From the NCBI RefSeq assembly GCF_000009905.1, contig NC_006177.1, forward strand, positions 1,116,001 through 1,180,000: a DNA stretch of 64,000 nt, given 5' to 3'. The notes below the pieces were generated by a model. It did no database searches and was not told the origin of the DNA. It was given only the letters and a program-made list of their open reading frames with translations. How positions within the stretch are numbered: position 1 is the stretch's first letter; every line of letters begins with the position of its first letter. Both the position numbers and the translations under genes were made by a program. Positions 55,841-64,000 of the stretch are shown piece after piece. This DNA comes from Symbiobacterium thermophilum IAM 14863. Lineage in GTDB: Bacteria > Bacillota > Sulfobacillia > Symbiobacteriales > Symbiobacteriaceae.

Positions 55841-56271
55841 CCGATCGCAGGGGCGGCGGCCGTCGTGCACAGAGCAGACGGCCGCCACTTCACGTCTGTG
55901 GCATCAGCCGTTCCCGCGCCCGGCGGCAGTGGAACCCCGGAGTTGCAGGAAGAGTCAAACGCGGTAGGGGGATGACACGAGCCCTCATGTGGGTGCTGGT
56001 GCTGGCCAACCGGTCGGTGAAGGCCCTGGATTCCATCGCCGAGTCGCTGCGCCAGAACCGCCCCACATCGCGCGAAAGCCCTTGGCGAACCGACACTACC
56101 GTGGCGCGCCGGCGGCGCGCGCCGAAGCAGGAGAAAACCAGGACGCTGCAGGTAGGCGTCCTGGTTTCTTCTCGTCTACGGTCCACGCCCGCCTTCGCCA
56201 CCGACGTCACCTCACACTGGGCGGGCCGTCCACTGCGGACCCCCTGCTGCTTGCCGCGCACTGCGCACTGC
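55841..56271. other. Intergenic region with a terminator and at most one doubtful short ORF
   Basis: No convincing gene occupies these 431 bases. An ORF from ATG 55973 (MTRALMWVLVLANRSVKALDS) has purines (GTAGGGGG) immediately upstream, too close for a normal ribosome site, and reads through the hairpin at 56135-56167, so it is doubtful. The stretch after the hairpin carries the end of the coiled-coil protein's in-frame extension on the minus strand. Confidence 0.5.
56135..56170 (+). terminator. Intrinsic terminator, plus strand
   Basis: AAACCAGGACGC at 56135-56146 pairs with GCGTCCTGGTTT at 56156-56167, followed by CTT. It is the likely end of the operon from 52653, nearly 300 bases after its last gene, or of an unrecognised short transcript. 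Confidence 0.7.
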
Positions 56272-56490
56272 TCACCGGCTCAGCCGGGCGCTCACCTCAT
56301 GCCACAACAGGTTCAGCTGATCGCGGGCCGATGTGGAATCCAGGATCAGGGCGGCCTTGGTGGACTCCGAGAGGTTCACCAGCTTCTGCAGGTCCTGCTT
56401 GTCCGCGGTGGGGGCGGCCTGCAGCGCGTCCAGCAGCGTCTGGTGGGCGATGGCCAGCTCGTCCCGGGCGAGGCCGCGGTTCCCCTCCGC
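56272..56490 (-). other. In-frame C-terminal extension beyond an amber codon
   Basis: After the TAG at 56491-56493 the same minus-strand frame stays open for 72 codons to a TGA at 56272-56274. It reads AEGNRGLARDELAIAHQTLL, DALQAAPTADKQDLQKLVNL, then SESTKAALILDSTSARDQLN. The residues continue the helical, coding-like character and codon use of the upstream part. Either the TAG is a recent nonsense change or it is sometimes read through. Confidence 0.7.
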
Positions 56491-57081
56491 CTAGTAGACC
56501 TGGGCGAGCAGGACCTCCCCCTGGGCCTTGATCAGGAGCCCCTTCACCGACATCTCCAGCGACAGCGCGGCGGCCGTCTCCTGCTCCGACGAGGCCAGCT
56601 GGTCCTTCAGTGACGCCTCCAGGGCCTGCAGCTTGGCGTCCATTTCCTCGCGGGCGCTCTTCAGGTCCAGCTTCAGCGTCTCGATCTCCTTCAGCCGGGC
56701 CTCGAGGCCGGTGAGCTCGCCTTCCTGTTCCAGCAGCACGCCGGCGGCCACCGCGGCCTCCTGGACCCGCTTCATCTCCGCCTCGAGCTCTTCCCGCTGC
56801 CGCCGCACCTCCGCCTGAAGCTCCGCCGTAGTGCTTGCCAGCTCGGCCCGCAGGGCGGCTACCTCGTCCAGGGTGGCCTGGCGCAGCGCCGTGAGGTCGT
56901 CCTCCGCCGCCGCGGTCGCGGCGGCGATGGCATTCATCCGCAGCTCGACGATGAGGAAAGCGGTACCCGCGCTGATGGCCGCCATCAGCACCACCAGGCC
57001 CAGCCCGCGCAGGAGGGATACGGCCAGTCCGTGGCGTTGTGCGTGGTTTTCCGGCTGTGGCGCGGTGTCCGGGGTGCTCAT
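56491..57081 (-). CDS. Membrane-anchored coiled-coil protein, ending at an in-frame TAG
   Basis: This 196-residue product has a short N-terminus, one transmembrane helix (GLGLVVLMAAISAGTAFLIVEL, about residues 25-46) and a long coiled coil (EVAALRAELASTTAELQAEVRRQREELEAEMKRVQ and following). It ends AQGEVLLAQVY at a TAG, but the frame continues without loss of coding character for 72 more codons. The ATG at 57081 follows AAAGGAG. The full-length ancestral product was probably 269 residues. It is divergent from the amino-acid transporter operon. The role is unknown. Confidence 0.72.
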   Translation of the reverse strand: MSTPDTAPQPENHAQRHGLAVSLLRGLGLVVLMAAISAGTAFLIVELRMNAIAAATAAAEDDLTALRQATLDEVAALRAELASTTAELQAEVRRQREELEAEMKRVQEAAVAAGVLLEQEGELTGLEARLKEIETLKLDLKSAREEMDAKLQALEASLKDQLASSEQETAAALSLEMSVKGLLIKAQGEVLLAQVY

Positions 57082-57213
57082 TGCGCCAACTCCTTTCAAT
57101 TTTGTATAACGACTAGCAGGTACAGGCGGATCTTTGGCGAAATTGGGTTAAATCGTATACGCGCTTTATCGCGGTAACGAGACAGACAGACAAAGAGTGG
57201 GGGTTCAACGTTG

Positions 57214-58131
57214 ATGAGAAAGAGTTCCGCTTTCCTCCTGGTTATCCTGCTCCTGACCGCGTTGGCGCTCGCCGCGTGCGGGGGTGCCCGGTCGTCGGAC
57301 GGCGGCCAGCCCTCCGGCGGCAGCGCCGCCCAGCAGCCGTCCGGAGGCGCGCAGGCGCCGGCCGACGCCGGGGCGGAGGCGCCGTCGGCCGGAGAGTCCG
57401 CGCAGCCGGCCAGCTCCCTCGAGCGGATCAAGGCCGAGGGCGTGCTGCGGGTCGGCATTGACGCGTCCTACCCGCCGATGGAGTTCGTGGATGAGGACGG
57501 CAAGACCCCGATCGGCTTCGACATCGACCTGGCCAACGCCGTCGCGGAGAAGCTGGGCGTGAAGGCCGACTTCACCATCATCGACTGGGCGGGCATTCAG
57601 GCCGGCCTGCTCGGCGGCCACTACGACGTCATCATGTCCTCGATGACCATCACGGAAGAGCGGCAGAAGGAGATGGACTTCGTCCAGTACCTGACGATGG
57701 GCATCGCCTACGCCTCCCGGCCGGGGGTGGAGGTCAGGTCCGACGCGGACCTGGACGGCAAGATCGTCGTCGTCCAGGAGGAGACCACCGCCCAGTACTA
57801 CGTCGAGGATCTCATGGCCGACAAGGGCATCCAGCCCAAGGAGCTCCGTTCCTTCCCGTACGCCACCGACGCCTTCCGGGAGCTGGCCAACGGCCGGGCC
57901 GACGTGGTGGCCATCGACGCCCCGGTGGCCGGTTACTACGCCCAGCTGGACCCCGACCAGTACCGGGTGACCGGGTTTGCCGAGATGGATCCCGACCCCA
58001 TCGGCATCGCCCTGCGCAAGGGGGAGACCGAGTTGCGGGAGGCGCTCCAGAAGGCCGTGGAGGAGCTGGAGGCCGAGGGCGTGCTCCGGGAGCTGCAGGT
58101 CAAGTGGTTCGGCGACGCGGCCGGGCAGTAG
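57214..58131 (+). CDS. Polar amino-acid ABC transporter binding lipoprotein
   Basis: This 305-residue family-3 binding protein has a lipobox (ALALAACGG, lipidated Cys near residue 22), a Gly/Ala/Pro-rich linker to about residue 68 and the binding domain: VLRVGIDASYPPMEFVDEDGKTPIGFDIDLANAVAEKLGV, IMSSMTITEERQKEMDFVQYL and VAIDAPVAGYY. Arginine and aspartate positions that hold the amino acid's carboxyl and amino groups appear to be kept. The ATG at 57214 is ten bases after GGGGG; a TTG is one codon earlier. It heads an operon with permease and ATPase. Confidence 0.93.
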   Translation: MRKSSAFLLVILLLTALALAACGGARSSDGGQPSGGSAAQQPSGGAQAPADAGAEAPSAGESAQPASSLERIKAEGVLRVGIDASYPPMEFVDEDGKTPIGFDIDLANAVAEKLGVKADFTIIDWAGIQAGLLGGHYDVIMSSMTITEERQKEMDFVQYLTMGIAYASRPGVEVRSDADLDGKIVVVQEETTAQYYVEDLMADKGIQPKELRSFPYATDAFRELANGRADVVAIDAPVAGYYAQLDPDQYRVTGFAEMDPDPIGIALRKGETELREALQKAVEELEAEGVLRELQVKWFGDAAGQ

Positions 58132-58200
58132 CGCCGGCGACGAAGGCTATGCAGCGCGGGTCGGCCGGCGGCCGCAGCCCTGGGAAGTAGGTGATTCCGG

Positions 58201-58857
58201 TTGGCCAGGTTCATCGAACATACCCTCAACATCCTGCCCGTCCTCTTCGAGGGGCTGGGCGTCACGCTGAAGCTCACGGCCCTCAGCGCCCTCTTCGGCA
58301 CCCTCCTGGGGCTGCTGGCGGCCCTGGCGCGCATCTCCCGCAACCCGCTGTTCACCGTGCCCGCGACCCTTTACGTCAACCTGTTTCGCGGGACGCCGCT
58401 GCTGCTGCAGCTGCTCTTCATCTACAACGCCCTGCCCCAGCTGGGGCTCCTCATCCAGCCCTTCCCGGCGGCCGTGCTGGGGTACAGCCTGAACTCCGGC
58501 GCCTACATCGCGGAGATCATCCGGGCCGCCATCCAGTCCATCGACCGGGGGCAGATGGAGGCCGCCCGGTCCCTGGGCATGTCCTACGGGCTGGCGATGC
58601 GCCGGATCATCCTGCCCCAGACCTACCGCCGCCTGCTGCCGCCGATGGTCAACGAGCTGTCCGCCCTGACCAAGGACACCTCGCTGGCCTCCACCATCTC
58701 CATCCTGGAGCTGATGAAGTACTCGTCGCAGTTCGTCTCCCGCACCAACCTGGCGTGGCAGACCTACGTCTGGACGGCGGCGTTTTACCTGGTGGTCACC
58801 ATGACCCTGAGCGCGCTGGCCAGCCGGCTGGAGAAGAAGCTGGAGGCGAGGGGATAG
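58201..58857 (+). CDS. Polar amino-acid ABC transporter permease
   Basis: This 218-residue HisMQ-type permease has about five helices. It shows [50 protein letters not shown] and the ATPase-contact loop [29 protein letters not shown] (about residue 125). A single permease gene suggests a homodimeric channel. TTG start behind a weak GTAGGTGA site. The ATPase gene begins one base after its stop. Confidence 0.94.
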   Translation: MARFIEHTLNILPVLFEGLGVTLKLTALSALFGTLLGLLAALARISRNPLFTVPATLYVNLFRGTPLLLQLLFIYNALPQLGLLIQPFPAAVLGYSLNSGAYIAEIIRAAIQSIDRGQMEAARSLGMSYGLAMRRIILPQTYRRLLPPMVNELSALTKDTSLASTISILELMKYSSQFVSRTNLAWQTYVWTAAFYLVVTMTLSALASRLEKKLEARG

Positions 58858-58858
58858 C

Positions 58859-59626
58859 ATGGGCGAACCCATCATCGTCATCGAGGGGCTGAAGAAGAGC
58901 TTCGGCAGGCTGGAGGTGCTCAGGGGCATCGACCTGACCATCCACCAGGGGGAGGTCGTGGTGGTCATCGGCCCTTCCGGCTCGGGCAAGTCCACCCTGC
59001 TGCGCTGCATCAACTTCCTGGAGAAGCCCACCGCCGGGCGGGTGCTCTTCCACGGGGAGGAGGTGGGGCAGCGGCTCGTGAACGGCCGGCTCGTCCCCCT
59101 TCCCGAGAAGGTGCTGGACCAGCAGCGGGCCCGCATGGGCATGGTCTTCCAGCGCTTCAACCTGTTCCCGCACATGACCGCCCTGGAGAACGTCATCGAG
59201 GCGCCGATCCGGGTCCGGAAGCTGCCCAGGCACGAGGCCGAGGAGCTGGGGCTGCGCCTGCTCCGGCGGGTGGGCCTCGCCGACAAGGCCGGCCAGTACC
59301 CCAACTTCCTCTCCGGCGGCCAGCAGCAGCGGGTGGCCATCGCCCGGGCCCTGGCGATGGAGCCCGACGTGATGCTCTTCGACGAACCCACCTCCGCCCT
59401 GGACCCCGAGCTGGTGGGCGAGGTGCTGCAGGTGATGCAGGACCTGGCCAACGACGGCATGACCATGGTGGTCGTCACCCACGAGATGGGCTTCGCCCGG
59501 GAGGTGGGGGACCGGGTGATCTTCATGGACGGCGGCCTGATCCTGGAGGAGGGTCCCCCCGAGCAGATCTTCGGGGAGCCGCGCCATCCCCGGACCCGAG
59601 AGTTCCTCTCCAAGGTGCTGCACTGA
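58859..59626 (+). CDS. Polar amino-acid ABC transporter ATPase
   Basis: This 255-residue GlnQ-type ATPase has Walker [16 protein letters not shown] (residue 38 on), the Q loop in [18 protein letters not shown], signature [19 protein letters not shown], Walker [17 protein letters not shown] and the switch His in [12 protein letters not shown]. The extra loop with [23 protein letters not shown] occurs in amino-acid ATPases. It completes the operon with the two genes upstream. Confidence 0.96.
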   Translation: MGEPIIVIEGLKKSFGRLEVLRGIDLTIHQGEVVVVIGPSGSGKSTLLRCINFLEKPTAGRVLFHGEEVGQRLVNGRLVPLPEKVLDQQRARMGMVFQRFNLFPHMTALENVIEAPIRVRKLPRHEAEELGLRLLRRVGLADKAGQYPNFLSGGQQQRVAIARALAMEPDVMLFDEPTSALDPELVGEVLQVMQDLANDGMTMVVVTHEMGFAREVGDRVIFMDGGLILEEGPPEQIFGEPRHPRTREFLSKVLH

Positions 59627-59696
59627 CCGATCCGGCGGGCCGGGCGCAGCGCCGGGCGGCACCCCAGGGAAGACGGACCGGCAGACGGCAACGGGC

Positions 59697-59732
59697 AGCC
59701 CCCGGGTGCGCACAGCCACCCGGGGGCTCTTC
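59697..59732. terminator. Terminator between the transporter and nitroreductase genes
   Basis: AGCCCCCGGGTG pairs with CACCCGGGGGCT around eight bases, followed by CTTC. It can serve both convergent transcripts. Confidence 0.68.
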
Positions 59733-59738
59733 GCTGGC

Positions 59739-60383
59739 CTACTTCTCCCCGAACCGCTCGAACGAGTAGATCTCCTCCAGGGGCCTGCGGGTGCGGGCGG
59801 GCTGTTGCCATCCCTCCGCCGGGTAGCCCACGGCCACGACGCCGGCGAAGAGGGAGTCCTGCGCCGGCGCGCCGACGGCCTCCTTGACCTTCTCGCCGTC
59901 GAAGCCGGTCATCCAGAGGGTCGCGAGCCCGAGCCGGGTCGCGGCCAGCAGCAGGAAGCCGACGGCTGTATAGGTGTTGGGCAGGACCAGCAGCTGCCGG
60001 TAAGCCTGGTCCTCCCGCAGCCGTCGGACCATGGCCTCGCGGTCGGGCGGCGCCTGTCCGGCCCGGATCTGGCCTTCGATCCGGTCCGCCAGGGCGTCCG
60101 CCTGCCGGAGCGATGCCAGGCAGACCACCGATGCTCCCGCCGTCTGCACGACCTGCGCGTTCCGCCCTGCGGTGGCGGCGGCCAGCCGCGCCTTGGTCTC
60201 CGGTCGGCGGACCACCACGAACTCCCAGGGCTGAAGGTTCATGGCGCTGGGGGCCTGCCGGGCGGCCTCCAGGAGTTGCAGGAGCACCTGCTCGGACACC
60301 GGATCGGGCCGGAACTCCCGCACGCTGTGGCGGCGGGCGATCGCTTCGAGGACGTCACACGGATTCTGCGGCAACTCGGTCAT
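59739..60383 (-). CDS. Nitroreductase family protein
   Basis: This 214-residue flavoprotein has the family start DVLEAIARRHSVREFRPDPVSEQVLLQLLEAARQAPSAMNLQPWEFVVV (FMN phosphate and ring contacts) and a C-terminal GVVAVGYPAEGW. It would use NAD(P)H to reduce nitroaromatics, quinones or flavin-like compounds. The ATG at 60383 has AAGGGAG eight bases upstream; a start six codons earlier is possible. It lies just downstream of the efflux gene in one operon. Confidence 0.9.
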   Translation of the reverse strand: MTELPQNPCDVLEAIARRHSVREFRPDPVSEQVLLQLLEAARQAPSAMNLQPWEFVVVRRPETKARLAAATAGRNAQVVQTAGASVVCLASLRQADALADRIEGQIRAGQAPPDREAMVRRLREDQAYRQLLVLPNTYTAVGFLLLAATRLGLATLWMTGFDGEKVKEAVGAPAQDSLFAGVVAVGYPAEGWQQPARTRRPLEEIYSFERFGEK

Positions 60384-60405
60384 GTTCACAACTCCCTTCA
60401 CGGGA

Positions 60406-61641
60406 TCAGTCTCCGGAGGAGAGGCCCTCCTTTATGCCCCGCAGCGGGATGGAGGAGAGGAGCAGCACCGCCCACCCCAGGAGGGCCAGCAGCGCGCATC
60501 CCGCGGCGATGGTGCCCAGCCCGGTGACGAAGTCAGGCCAGGGCAGCGCCGCCAGGACCATGCCCAGCGACCCCATCGCCGTGTTCCCGAAGTTGATGAG
60601 CGCCGAGGCGGAGCCGGTGTCGGAGTCCTGCTGGCTCAGCAGGGTGTTGGTGGAAACCGGCCGGATCAGGCTGGAGCCGAAGGAGTAGGGAATGAACGAG
60701 AGCAGGAAGGCCAGCGGGGCCGTCCGGCCGAGGAGGAGGACCGCCAGCCCGCCGCAGAGCGCGAGCCCGAGTGCGCCGGTGATGATGAGGCGGGGCGGCA
60801 CCTTCCGGTTGATCGCGATGTACGTGAGGGGCCCCAGCACAGAGACCCCGGCGTTGGTGGCGAAGAAGAGGCTGTAGGCGGTCTCCGACAGGCCGAAGAA
60901 GTCCTGGTAGATGTACGAGCTGACGGAGATGTAGGCCATGAAGCCGGCCGGGATCAGCGCGACCACCAGCAGCAGGCTGGTGAACGACGGGTTCCGGGCC
61001 ACCACGAACAGCCGCCCCAGGCTGCCCAGGATCGGGCCCCGGAGGCGCGCCCCGGGCGGGAGCGGCTCCTGCAGCAGCAGCGCCGCCGTCAGCGAGCAGA
61101 GCGAGATCCCGGCCAGCATCAGGAAGGTGGTCCGCCAGGTGGCGTACTGCACGATGAAGGCGCCGATGATGGGCGCCAGCATGGGCGCGACGACGCTCAT
61201 CGACTGGATGGTGGCGAGGATGGTGCCCCGCATCCGGCCGTCGAAGCAGTCCTTCACCAGGGCCGTGGACACCGAGACCATGCAGCCCGCCCCCAGGGCC
61301 TGGAGGACCCGGAACAGGATGAGCTGCCAGATGGAGCCGGCCCCGGCGCAGGCGAGGGACGCGGCGAGGTACAGGCCGAGCCCGGCCACCAGCACCGGCT
61401 TCCGCCCGTAGCGGTCGCTGAAGGGGCCGAAGACCAGCATCCCCACCGCAAAAAAGAAGAAGAAGCCCACGAGGGTCAGGTTGAGGACGCCGGCGGTCAC
61501 GCCGAACTCGTCCATCATGGTGGGGAACGACGGCAGGTACATGTCGGTGGAGAGCGGGGCCGTCATGTTGAGGACGGTGATCAGGGCGATGAGGCCTGCC
61601 GTCCCCAGCCGTTTCTGCGGGGCGAGCAACCCTTGCTGCAT
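60406..61641 (-). CDS. Bcr/CflA-type MFS drug-efflux transporter
   Basis: This 411-residue transporter has 12 hydrophobic segments. The first helix ends NMTAPLSTDMYLPSFPTMMDEFG, typical of Bcr/CflA, and the MFS loop 2-3 motif is GPFSDRYGRKPVLVAGL. It exports compounds using protons. Its stop is 23 bases before the nitroreductase start, so detoxification by reduction and export is a plausible joint role. No regulator is seen nearby. Confidence 0.92.
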   Translation of the reverse strand: MQQGLLAPQKRLGTAGLIALITVLNMTAPLSTDMYLPSFPTMMDEFGVTAGVLNLTLVGFFFFFAVGMLVFGPFSDRYGRKPVLVAGLGLYLAASLACAGAGSIWQLILFRVLQALGAGCMVSVSTALVKDCFDGRMRGTILATIQSMSVVAPMLAPIIGAFIVQYATWRTTFLMLAGISLCSLTAALLLQEPLPPGARLRGPILGSLGRLFVVARNPSFTSLLLVVALIPAGFMAYISVSSYIYQDFFGLSETAYSLFFATNAGVSVLGPLTYIAINRKVPPRLIITGALGLALCGGLAVLLLGRTAPLAFLLSFIPYSFGSSLIRPVSTNTLLSQQDSDTGSASALINFGNTAMGSLGMVLAALPWPDFVTGLGTIAAGCALLALLGWAVLLLSSIPLRGIKEGLSSGD

Positions 61642-61668
61642 GCGCGGTCGTCCTCCCGGATGTTCAGG

Positions 61669-62466
61669 CTAATCGGGGTTCACGGTGTCGGCGGGGCGCT
61701 CCGTCACCACCAGCCGGCCCGCGCTGTCCCAGTGGCCGACCACGCTTTCGCCGACGAGCTGGGGCTGGCTGCCGTCCCACCGTGCAGTGTAGAGCCGGTT
61801 CTCCTTGTAGAAGAGCACCTGGCTGCCGTCCGGCGAGGGGATGAGGCTCGTTGCGCCGGTGAGGAAGGCGCTGAGGGGGGTGACCAGGGCCGTCTCCGGA
61901 TCGGCCTCCAGCCACCGCTGGGCCGTGTCCCGGAAGAGCAGCGTGGACCGGGGCGTCCACTGGATCGGCGCCAGCGGCCGTACGTCGGCCCCATCGGCCC
62001 CGGCCTGGGCCGCCGTGGCGATCCCCGCTCCCGGCGGGCTCCCGGAATCCGGCGAGGCATCGGGGCCCCCGGCGCCCGGCTGGGCCCCGGAGCCGGCGTC
62101 GGCCGGCGAAGGCGTCCCGACCGGCGGCGGCGTCACCTGCCAGAGCCAGGCGCCGTCGATGCGGGTGACCCAGAGTTCGTCGCCGTGCAGCACGGCCCGG
62201 AACAGCCCGTCGGGGGAGACGGGCGCCGTGGACAGGGCCTCGAGGGTGTCAGCCGAAGGCGGCGATGCATACAGTCCAGACAGAGCGCGGCCGGTGAGCG
62301 GCGTCGGTTCACCGGGCAGCGGCAGCGCGGCATGACCGGCGGCCACGGGGGCCGCCGGATCGATCCCGTTTGGGTTAGGCGCCTCGGACGGGCCGGACCG
62401 GCCGCAACCGGCCAGCACGAGGCCGGCGAGCAGCAGGGCGGCACGGCCGAACCGATGTGGCGTCAC
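61669..62466 (-). CDS. Lipoprotein of unknown function, propeller-like repeats
   Basis: This 265-residue protein has a lipobox (AGLVLAGC), a Pro/Gly/Ala-rich central linker (about residues 110-165) and short repeats of the type SPDGLFRAVLHGDELWVTRIDGAWLWQV and SPDGSQVLFYKENRLYTARWDGSQPQLV. These look like TolB/WD-type beta blades, too few for a full propeller. GTG start after AGAAGGGAG. It lies 27 bases upstream of the MFS gene and leads that operon. Confidence 0.75.
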   Translation of the reverse strand: MTPHRFGRAALLLAGLVLAGCGRSGPSEAPNPNGIDPAAPVAAGHAALPLPGEPTPLTGRALSGLYASPPSADTLEALSTAPVSPDGLFRAVLHGDELWVTRIDGAWLWQVTPPPVGTPSPADAGSGAQPGAGGPDASPDSGSPPGAGIATAAQAGADGADVRPLAPIQWTPRSTLLFRDTAQRWLEADPETALVTPLSAFLTGATSLIPSPDGSQVLFYKENRLYTARWDGSQPQLVGESVVGHWDSAGRLVVTERPADTVNPD

Positions 62467-62632
62467 GGTGGATGACTCCCTTCTGCGAAGGAAACCCGCA
62501 GGACGCGGGGAATATAATCAAGGTTTGTCGCCATCGTGGTCGTAAACCGGATGAAGGCTCCACGAAAGAAATTAACATAAACCGAGGTGAGGGGGAAGGG
62601 CAACCGACTCCCGGGAAAGGCGAGGGAGCGCG

Positions 62633-64000
62633 ATGAACCTGCGATCTCGAATGGCCGTGTGGATGGGCAAGGCCCTGGTCACCGCCACCCGCGTGGCGGG
62701 GCGCGGCGGCACGAGCCTGCCCGGCGCGGTGGCCCGGAAGGTGGCCCCGGACCTGCTGCGCACCTTAGCGGCGCAGCCGCGGGAGGGCGTGGTGGCGATC
62801 ACCGGCACCAACGGCAAGACCACCACGGCCAAGATGCTCGCGTCCATCTGCGAGGCCGCGGGCTGGGACGTGGCCCACAACCGGGCCGGCGCCAACCTCA
62901 TCTCCGGCGTGACCACCGCCTTCATCCAGGCGGCGGACTGGAAAGGGCGCATCCACCGGTCCGTGGGGCTGCTGGAGATCGACGAGGCCACCATGCCCCG
63001 GGCCTGCCAGGAGGTGCGGCCGAAGGTCGCGGTGGTGACCAACTTCTTCCGCGACCAGCTGGACCGGTTCGGCGAACTGGAACACACCGTGGACCTGGTC
63101 GCCCGCGGCCTCGCCCATCTGGCCCCCGGCGGCCGGGCGGTGCTGAACGCGGACGACCCGAACTGCGCGCGCCTGGGCCAGCGCCGGGGGGTGGAGCCGC
63201 TCTACTACGGACTCCAGGTGGACGCCGCGACGGCGGAGGCCGCCTCCCAGGCCGCCGACGCCCGCCACTGCGTGCAGTGCGGCCATCCCTACGAGTACCG
63301 GGTCCTGCACTACGCCCACCTGGGCGACTACCGCTGCCCGCAGTGCGGCCACCGCCGGCCCGAGCCCCGGGTATATGTCGACCGGCTGTGGGACGTGGAC
63401 GCCCGGGGCTCCTCCATGCGGCTGGTGACCCCCGAGGGCGCCTGTGAGGTGCGGCTGCAGATCCCGGGCCTGTACAACGTCTACAACGCCATCGCCGCGG
63501 CCGCCGGCGCGGTCGCCCTGGGGCTGCCGCTCGCCGCGATCCGGCAGGGGCTGGAGACCACCACCAGCCAGTTCGGCCGCATGGAGATGATCACCATCGG
63601 CGACCGGCAGGTGTTCATGGCCCTGGTGAAGAACCCCGCGGGGTTCGACTCGGTGATCCAGACGGTGATGCAGGCTGAGGCCCGCAAGAACCTGGTGATC
63701 GCCATCAACGACCAGTACGCCGACGGCACCGACGTCTCGTGGCTGTGGGACGTGGACTTCGAAAGGCTGGCCGGCCACCAGTCGGAGATCAACTTCGTCA
63801 TCTGCACCGGCGTCCGGGCCGAGGACATGGCCGTCCGGCTGAAGTACGCCGGCATGGACCCCGCCAAGCTCTCGGTGGAGAAGGATCCCGAACGGGCCGT
63901 GAAGCAGGGGCTGCGCTACATCCAGCCCGGTGACCTGCTGTACATCCTGCCCACCTACACCGCGATGCTGCAGATCCGCGGCCTCATCGCCCGCAAGGGG
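62633..64000 (+). CDS. murT: MurT-type lipid II isoglutaminyl synthase subunit (partial at window end)
   Basis: 456 codons are visible and no stop is reached. The product is a Mur-ligase-like protein: ATP loop GVVAITGTNGKTTTAKMLASI (about residue 55), NRAGANLISGVTTAFI, VTNFFRDQLDRFGELEHTVD and NADDPNCARLGQRRG. A zinc-ribbon insertion with CVQCGHPY and CPQCGHRR and a DUF1727-type C-terminal part (VKNPAGFDSVIQTVMQ, AINDQYADGTDVSWLWDVDFERL) identify MurT. With GatD it amidates D-glutamate in lipid II. A gatD gene is expected just past the window. The ATG follows GCGAGGGAG. Confidence 0.92.
   Translation, partial: MNLRSRMAVWMGKALVTATRVAGRGGTSLPGAVARKVAPDLLRTLAAQPREGVVAITGTNGKTTTAKMLASICEAAGWDVAHNRAGANLISGVTTAFIQAADWKGRIHRSVGLLEIDEATMPRACQEVRPKVAVVTNFFRDQLDRFGELEHTVDLVARGLAHLAPGGRAVLNADDPNCARLGQRRGVEPLYYGLQVDAATAEAASQAADARHCVQCGHPYEYRVLHYAHLGDYRCPQCGHRRPEPRVYVDRLWDVDARGSSMRLVTPEGACEVRLQIPGLYNVYNAIAAAAGAVALGLPLAAIRQGLETTTSQFGRMEMITIGDRQVFMALVKNPAGFDSVIQTVMQAEARKNLVIAINDQYADGTDVSWLWDVDFERLAGHQSEINFVICTGVRAEDMAVRLKYAGMDPAKLSVEKDPERAVKQGLRYIQPGDLLYILPTYTAMLQIRGLIARKG

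Noticed and set aside
55973-56350. Short ORF MTRALMWVLVLANRS as a gene
   Set aside because: It has poor ribosome-site spacing and reads through a strong terminator hairpin into antisense sequence.
56491-56493. Pyrrolysine codon
   Set aside because: Nothing in the window supports pyl genes, and the protein is not a methylamine methyltransferase. A nonsense change is simpler.
62513-62518. TATAAT before the MurT-type gene as a promoter
   Set aside because: The -35 position has no match and the distance to the start codon is long; it may be chance in an AT-rich gap.

Overview
The window is strongly GC-rich, with G or C preferred at third codon positions and many GTG and TTG starts behind strong AGGAGG-type ribosome binding sites. 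The gene set is that of a spore-forming, low-redox Firmicute: a PdaB-type spore deacetylase, a CotF-like coat protein pair, a short-class hybrid cluster protein, Mn/Fe superoxide dismutase, a MurT-type ligase and a cell-wall amidase with SH3 repeats. A GC-rich, moderately thermophilic clostridial relative such as Symbiobacterium fits best. This is an inference from gene content and style, not from a database match.

Layout. 0-6 kb: end of an ABC permease, its ModC-like ATPase, a transsulfuration-type PLP enzyme, a cation-efflux protein and an exported 5'-nucleotidase with SLH-like repeats. 6-16 kb: a dehydrogenase-like NAD domain, a YebC-type regulator, a stand-alone IF-1 paralogue, a divergent pair of related small proteins, Pgi, an RRM protein, a single-domain chromate transporter, a fused isoprenoid-alcohol-kinase-like/DUF92 membrane protein, a PdaB-like deacetylase and a ThDP enzyme. 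16-19 kb: a holin-like protein, a broken histidine phosphatase, and a TPR protein whose 3' end overlaps a gene for a small exported peptide, then a tRNA-Arg(CCT). 19-36 kb: mainly housekeeping and signalling, including a HesB-like protein without cysteines, a divergent NarL-type two-component pair, an acyl-CoA synthetase, Ogt, Hcp, the amidase, AspC, MurD, DinB, a subtilase and TypA. 36-47 kb: a peptide-type ABC transporter lacking ATPases, pyrimidine nucleoside phosphorylase, a haem-sensor-type histidine kinase with its PhoB-like regulator, and a truncated peptide-binding protein. 47-64 kb: NifU-like protein, uridine kinase, SodA, CotF-like proteins, DUF72, an ECF sigma factor, thiamine pyrophosphokinase, a HAD/CCA-transferase operon, a coiled-coil protein interrupted by an in-frame amber codon, a polar amino-acid ABC transporter, a nitroreductase/Bcr-type efflux operon and the start of a MurT-type ligase.

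The best candidate for an undescribed system is at 17.2-18.2 kb. There a TPR protein of about 285 residues overlaps a 46-codon gene for a signal-peptide-bearing precursor. Its predicted mature form is a proline-rich 17-mer with cysteine at both ends. The arrangement resembles the Rap-Phr (RRNPP) peptide-signalling layout. Other points of interest are the two-kinase-like fusion at 11.2 kb, the in-frame TAG at 56.49 kb, and a possibly leaderless HAD gene at 52.65 kb. No CRISPR array, rRNA, intact insertion sequence or prophage was seen.
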